A DNA stretch of 10,432 nucleotides, from positions 1 through 10,432 of the forward strand of contig JAPOYZ010000164.1 in NCBI GenBank assembly GCA_026706325.1. Direction: 5' to 3'. Within the stretch, counting starts at the first letter, position 1, and every line of letters begins with the position of its first letter. The notes beneath the pieces are model-generated. The model saw nothing but the letters and a program-made list of their open reading frames with translations, was not told the DNA's origin and searched no databases. Below, piece after piece: positions 8,032 through 10,432 of this stretch. Both the position numbers and the translations under genes were made by a program. Origin of the DNA: Candidatus Aminicenantota bacterium. GTDB taxonomy: Bacteria; Acidobacteriota; UBA6911; RPQK01; JAJDTT01.

Positions 8032-8078
8032 GACATTTCTCCGCAGACCCACTCCAGCGACCGCGTTTTCCGGCCCAT

Positions 8079-8108
8079 GACATAGCCAACCCGGCGAGGG
8101 TTAGTCAA
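8079..8108 (-). promoter_or_regulatory. Candidate sigma70-like promoter for the opine-dehydrogenase operon
   Basis: On the minus strand, TTGACT (8108-8103, five of six consensus positions) is followed after 18 nt by TATGTC (8084-8079, three of six). This would start transcription near 8072 and leave a leader of about 40 nt before the ATG at 8031. The -35 is good and the -10 is weak. The position in the divergent region fits a promoter for the five-gene run. Confidence 0.35.
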
Positions 8109-8181
8109 GTTTCGGCGGCGGGTCCCATCCGCGCGCACGCCCCCGGCGGGCTCTTGCGGGACGGACCATTGCAAGCGTACT

Positions 8182-8248
8182 CTTTTCGGGAGGTTCCCGG
8201 AGCGCGGCGCTTTTCGGGACCGTGCGGTCCGGATTCGAGGCAGTTGAA
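8182..8248 (+). promoter_or_regulatory. Structured leader/operator region in front of the aminotransferase
   Basis: Three elements lie just upstream of the aminotransferase. A 10-nt direct repeat CTTTTCGGGA occurs at 8182-8191 and 8210-8219. An inverted repeat CGGGA-GGT-TCCCG lies at 8187-8199. A perfect inverted repeat GGACCG-TG-CGGTCC lies at 8217-8230. Each inverted repeat overlaps one copy of the direct repeat. A Shine-Dalgarno GAGG (8237-8240) sits 8 nt before TTG 8249. This could be an operator or an RNA leader; no known riboswitch class is recognised, and I found no convincing plus-strand -35/-10 pair. Confidence 0.4.
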
Positions 8249-9460
8249 TTGAACAAATACATCGGTGAGAAGGCCTCCCGATTCACCGAGTCGGTGATTC
8301 GGGAGATGACTCGTCTGGCATACGAACATGGCGCCATCAACCTGGCCCAGGGCTATCCGAATTTTGCCGCGCCCCAGGTGGTCAAGGATGCCGCTTGCCG
8401 GGCGATCCAGGAGGACATCAATCAATACGCCGTCACCTGGGGGGCGCCGTCCTTTCGCCGGGCCGTGGCCGAAAAGTACCGCCGGGTCTACGGATGGGAC
8501 GTCGATCCCGACGTGGAGGTAACGGTCGCCTGCGGATCCACCGAGTGCATGATTTCCACCATGCTGGCCCTGGTCAATCCAGGCGATCAGGTCATGGTGT
8601 TCGAACCTTTCTACGAAAACTACGGTCCCGATTCCATCATCGCCGGCGCGACTCCCATCTATGTATCCCTGGAGTCGGAATCGGACTGGGCTCTGGATTT
8701 CGACGTGCTGGAAGGAACCATCCGCGAAGCCTGCGACCGGGGCCGGCTGCGGGCCCTCATCCTCAACTCTCCCAACAACCCGTCGGGAAAAGTCTTCAAC
8801 CACGATGAGCTGCATCGCATCGCCGAGCTGGCGATCCGCTACGACTTCTACGTGTTCACCGACGAGATCTACGAACACATCCTGTATGACGGGCACGTCC
8901 ACCAGCCCATCGCCCTGCTTCCGGGGATGCGAGAGCGGACCGTGACCATCAGCGCCCTCTCCAAGACCTTCAGCGTGACCGGGTGGCGCGTCGGATACAC
9001 CATCGCACCAGGCCACCTCGCCGGAGCCATCCGGAAGATGCACGACTTTCTGACAGTCGGTTCCCCGGCGCCGCTGCAGGAGGCGGGAGTCACCGCTCTG
9101 GCGATGGAATCCGACTACTACGACCAGTTGGCCCGCGACTATCTCGAACGCCGGGACTTTCTCATGGAGGCGCTGGTCCAGTTGGGTTTCCGGATTTGGA
9201 AACCGGCCGGAGCCTACTACATCATGGCCGACATCTCCCAGGTGACCGACAAGGACGACGTGGCCTTCGCCGCCGAGCTGGTCCGGGACTACGGGGTTGC
9301 GGCCGTCCCCGGCAGCAGCTTCTACCGCCCCGGCAGGCAGCAGGGAAAACGACTCATCCGCTTTGCCTACTGCAAGACCATGGACGTGTTGGCCGAGGCC
9401 CGGCGCCGGCTCTTGCGGCTGCGCAGCGGCAGCGGGCGATCCGGGAACCGGCCCCGGTGA
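8249..9460 (+). CDS. Class I/II PLP-dependent aminotransferase (fold type I)
   Basis: About 403 residues from TTG 8249. An in-frame GTG at 8222 would add nine residues, but it lies inside a perfect inverted repeat and lacks a well-spaced Shine-Dalgarno. The TTG has GAGG at 8 nt and begins with NKYIGEKASRF, the usual N-terminus of this group. Counted from TTG, the visible landmarks are INLAQGYPNF (about 30-39), SPNNPSGK with the PLP-ring Asn176, TDEIYEH with Asp205 and Tyr208, SALSKTFSVTGWRVGY with Schiff-base Lys239, GSPAPLQEAG, and IRFAYCK with Arg371 for the substrate carboxylate. It resembles the kynurenine/methionine/aspartate aminotransferase group (cytosolic; amino acid + 2-oxo acid exchange). 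Substrate is not decidable here. Its stop overlaps the GTG of the thiD-like gene (GTGA), so the two are likely co-translated. Confidence 0.93.
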   Translation: MNKYIGEKASRFTESVIREMTRLAYEHGAINLAQGYPNFAAPQVVKDAACRAIQEDINQYAVTWGAPSFRRAVAEKYRRVYGWDVDPDVEVTVACGSTECMISTMLALVNPGDQVMVFEPFYENYGPDSIIAGATPIYVSLESESDWALDFDVLEGTIREACDRGRLRALILNSPNNPSGKVFNHDELHRIAELAIRYDFYVFTDEIYEHILYDGHVHQPIALLPGMRERTVTISALSKTFSVTGWRVGYTIAPGHLAGAIRKMHDFLTVGSPAPLQEAGVTALAMESDYYDQLARDYLERRDFLMEALVQLGFRIWKPAGAYYIMADISQVTDKDDVAFAAELVRDYGVAAVPGSSFYRPGRQQGKRLIRFAYCKTMDVLAEARRRLLRLRSGSGRSGNRPR

Positions 9461-10257
9461 GGCCGATTCCCTGCGCACTTACCGTCGCCGGCTCCGACAG
9501 CGGCGGCTGTGCCGGAATCCAGGCCGATCTGAAGACCTTCGCGGCGCTGGGAGTGCACGGGATGAGCGCCATCACGGCGTCCACGGTGCAGGACACCCGC
9601 CGGGTGCATGAGATTTTCCCCCTCCCTCCCGGCCATGTCGCCCGCCAGATCGATGCCGCCGTCCGGGACCCGGGAGTCGATTCCGTCAAGACCGGGATGA
9701 TCCCCTCTCCCGAGGCCGTGGAAGCGGTGTCGGACAGGATCCGATTCCATCGCCTGGAGCGGGTCGTGGTGGACCCGGTCATCCGGAGCGGATACGGCCA
9801 CGCGCTGGCCGGCGGGGAAGCCGTCTCACGGATGAAATCTCTCCTCTTTCCCCTCACCCTGGTCCTCACTCCCAACCGGCACGAGTCAGAGCTGCTGACC
9901 GGACGAGAGATCGGCACCGAGGAAGACGCCGTCCAAGCGGCTCGCCTGCTGCTGGACATGGGCCCCCGAGCCGTCGTCATCAAGGGGGGCCACTTCCGGG
10001 ACCCGGAGAGCTCGACCGACTTGCTTTTCACCGGAACCGGCCTGGTCCGGTTGAAGGGGCCTCGTCTCTCCTCCCGGGATACCCACGGCAGCGGTTGCAC
10101 CTTCGCATCCGCCATCTCCGCGCACCTGGCCAAGGGAAACGGACTGGAGGAATCGGTTCGCCGCGCCAAGGACTACGTCACGGAGGCGATCCGCCACTCC
10201 CTGCGCCTGGGAGCGGGAAGCGGACCACTGGGCCATTTCCATGCCTTGGGGAACTGA
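9457..10257 (+). CDS. thiD: Hydroxymethylpyrimidine/phosphomethylpyrimidine kinase (ThiD-type)
   Basis: 266 residues, the normal ThiD length. The reading frame is open further upstream inside the aminotransferase gene, but homology starts at GTG 9457 (reading RPIPCALTVAGSDS), which overlaps the upstream stop as GTGA. Ribokinase-fold landmarks: AGSDSGGCAGIQADLKTF (11-28), STVQDT with Gln45 as the HMP-binding Gln, VKTGMIPS (77-84), VVVDPV (103-108), LTPNRHE (137-143), VVIKGGH (173-179) and the anion-hole/active-site motif DTHGSGCTF (208-216, Cys214). ThiD phosphorylates HMP and then HMP-P in thiamine biosynthesis; some relatives also phosphorylate pyridoxal or pyridoxine. Gly is replaced by Cys at residue 18 of the Gly-rich loop. 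No other thi genes are in the window, so the pairing with a PLP enzyme leaves room for a vitamin B6 role. Confidence 0.92.
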   Translation: MRPIPCALTVAGSDSGGCAGIQADLKTFAALGVHGMSAITASTVQDTRRVHEIFPLPPGHVARQIDAAVRDPGVDSVKTGMIPSPEAVEAVSDRIRFHRLERVVVDPVIRSGYGHALAGGEAVSRMKSLLFPLTLVLTPNRHESELLTGREIGTEEDAVQAARLLLDMGPRAVVIKGGHFRDPESSTDLLFTGTGLVRLKGPRLSSRDTHGSGCTFASAISAHLAKGNGLEESVRRAKDYVTEAIRHSLRLGAGSGPLGHFHALGN

Positions 10258-10280
10258 TGGCAATCGATAGTCGAAGAGTC

Positions 10281-10297
10281 GAGGAGGAACCCTCCTC
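10281..10297. terminator. Hairpin between convergent genes (possible bidirectional terminator)
   Basis: GAGGAGG (10281-10287) and CCTCCTC (10291-10297) form a 7-bp perfect stem with an AAC loop. It lies 23 nt after the thiD stop and 8 nt beyond the stop of the minus-strand Fe-S frame. There is no run of T on either side, so intrinsic termination would be weak. The location between two converging genes is the main support. Confidence 0.35.
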
Positions 10298-10305
10298 ATG
10301 TTCTC

Positions 10306-10432
10306 TCACTTCGGGGCAGGCACCCCGACTCTCGGGCAGAGATCGGCGAACGCGCACTCTTCGCAGCGGGGACGCCGGCACCGACACCTCCATCGACATG
10401 GTCCAGCTCGGCGGCAACATCCCCGCCCTGCG
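10306..10432 (-). CDS. C-terminal fragment with endonuclease III-type [4Fe-4S] loop (truncated by window edge, possibly frameshifted)
   Basis: On the minus strand a frame enters from the right edge and stops at TGA 10308-10306. Its end reads CRCRRPRCEECAFADLCPR. The cysteines encoded at 10386-10384, 10365-10363, 10356-10354 and 10338-10336 have the spacing C-x6-C-x2-C-x5-C. That is exactly the [4Fe-4S] cluster loop of endonuclease III/MutY-type DNA glycosylases, and it sits 9 residues before the stop, as in Nth. Up to about 10386 the third codon positions in this frame are mostly G/C. Beyond that they are not, and the G/C-rich third position moves to another minus-strand frame reading MLPPSWTMSM, which resembles the segment that normally lies a little before the loop in Nth. 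I infer a base-excision-repair glycosylase end that may contain an indel. The HGR that normally precedes the first Cys is not in frame. Confidence 0.45.
   Translation of the reverse strand, partial: AGRGCCRRAGPCRWRCRCRRPRCEECAFADLCPRVGVPAPK

Noticed and set aside
8032..8052. GTG 8052 as the start of the opine-dehydrogenase-like gene.
   Set aside because: ATG 8031 has a good GGAG site and puts the Rossmann Gly motif near the N-terminus as expected.
8222..8248. GTG 8222 as the start of the aminotransferase.
   Set aside because: The GTG lies in a perfect inverted repeat, has no well-spaced Shine-Dalgarno and adds residues not typical of the family; TTG 8249 has GAGG at 8 nt and the usual N-terminal sequence.
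8983..9456. Upstream extension of the thiD frame inside the aminotransferase gene, which would make a 424-residue fusion.
   Set aside because: The extension reads as Arg/Pro-rich shadow sequence of the aminotransferase; ThiD homology begins at GTG 9457, which also gives the normal family length.
10311..10328. Second hairpin TCGGGG-CAGGCA-CCCCGA near the right edge.
   Set aside because: It falls inside the likely minus-strand coding end, has no T-run, and short GC-rich inverted repeats are expected by chance at this composition.
10257..10432. Plus-strand ORF starting at ATG 10257, overlapping the thiD stop as TGATG and open to the window end (begins MAIDSRRVEEE).
   Set aside because: The first 35 or so codons have only about half G/C at the third position, unlike every real gene here, and no family is recognisable. 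The strong G/C third-position signal near the end is shared with a minus-strand frame, and the minus strand carries the Fe-S cysteine motif. It stays a weak alternative.

Overview
The window reads as a GC-rich bacterial chromosome segment (roughly 60% GC or above by eye, third codon positions strongly G/C). The gene content points to a member of Acidobacteriota, Planctomycetota or a related, largely uncultured lineage: a DUF1501 protein, a secreted propeller protein of the kind common in those phyla, a DUF4432-type mutarotase-like protein and a Tat-exported M14-like peptidase. The phylum assignment is inference. No mobile elements, CRISPR arrays, tRNAs or rRNAs were seen.

Layout. A 5'-truncated DUF1501 gene (+) fills 1-1213 and converges, with a 22-nt gap, on a minus-strand run of five genes. 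In transcription order these are an opine-dehydrogenase-family oxidoreductase (8031-6895), a DUF4432/aldose-epimerase-like protein (6898-5852), a secreted five-bladed-propeller glycosidase-like protein (5800-4274), a Tat-exported M14 carboxypeptidase-like protein (4257-2608) and an NhaA Na+/H+ antiporter (2447-1236). The first two overlap by ATGA, the next gaps are 51 and 16 nt, and nhaA is set off by 160 nt. A 217-nt divergent region (8032-8248) separates this run from a plus-strand pair: a class I PLP-dependent aminotransferase (8249-9460) and a ThiD-type HMP/HMP-P kinase (9457-10257), overlapping by GTGA. At the right edge a minus-strand reading frame ends in a four-cysteine Fe-S loop with the spacing of endonuclease III. 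It converges on thiD across a short hairpin.

How the genes may work together (inference). The first four minus-strand genes combine two predicted exported proteins (propeller, M14-like) with two predicted cytoplasmic enzymes (mutarotase-like, opine-DH-like). That suggests uptake or breakdown of a sugar- or amino-acid-derived compound outside the cytoplasm, followed by epimerisation and redox steps inside. No transporter or regulator is visible, so substrate and direction are unknown. The aminotransferase/ThiD pair may couple PLP-dependent transamination to a kinase of the HMP/pyridoxine-kinase fold.

The observations most worth a second look are the altered metal- and substrate-binding motifs of the M14-like protein, the structured leader in front of the aminotransferase with an apparent TTG start, and the Fe-S-loop frame at the right edge with signs of a frame change.
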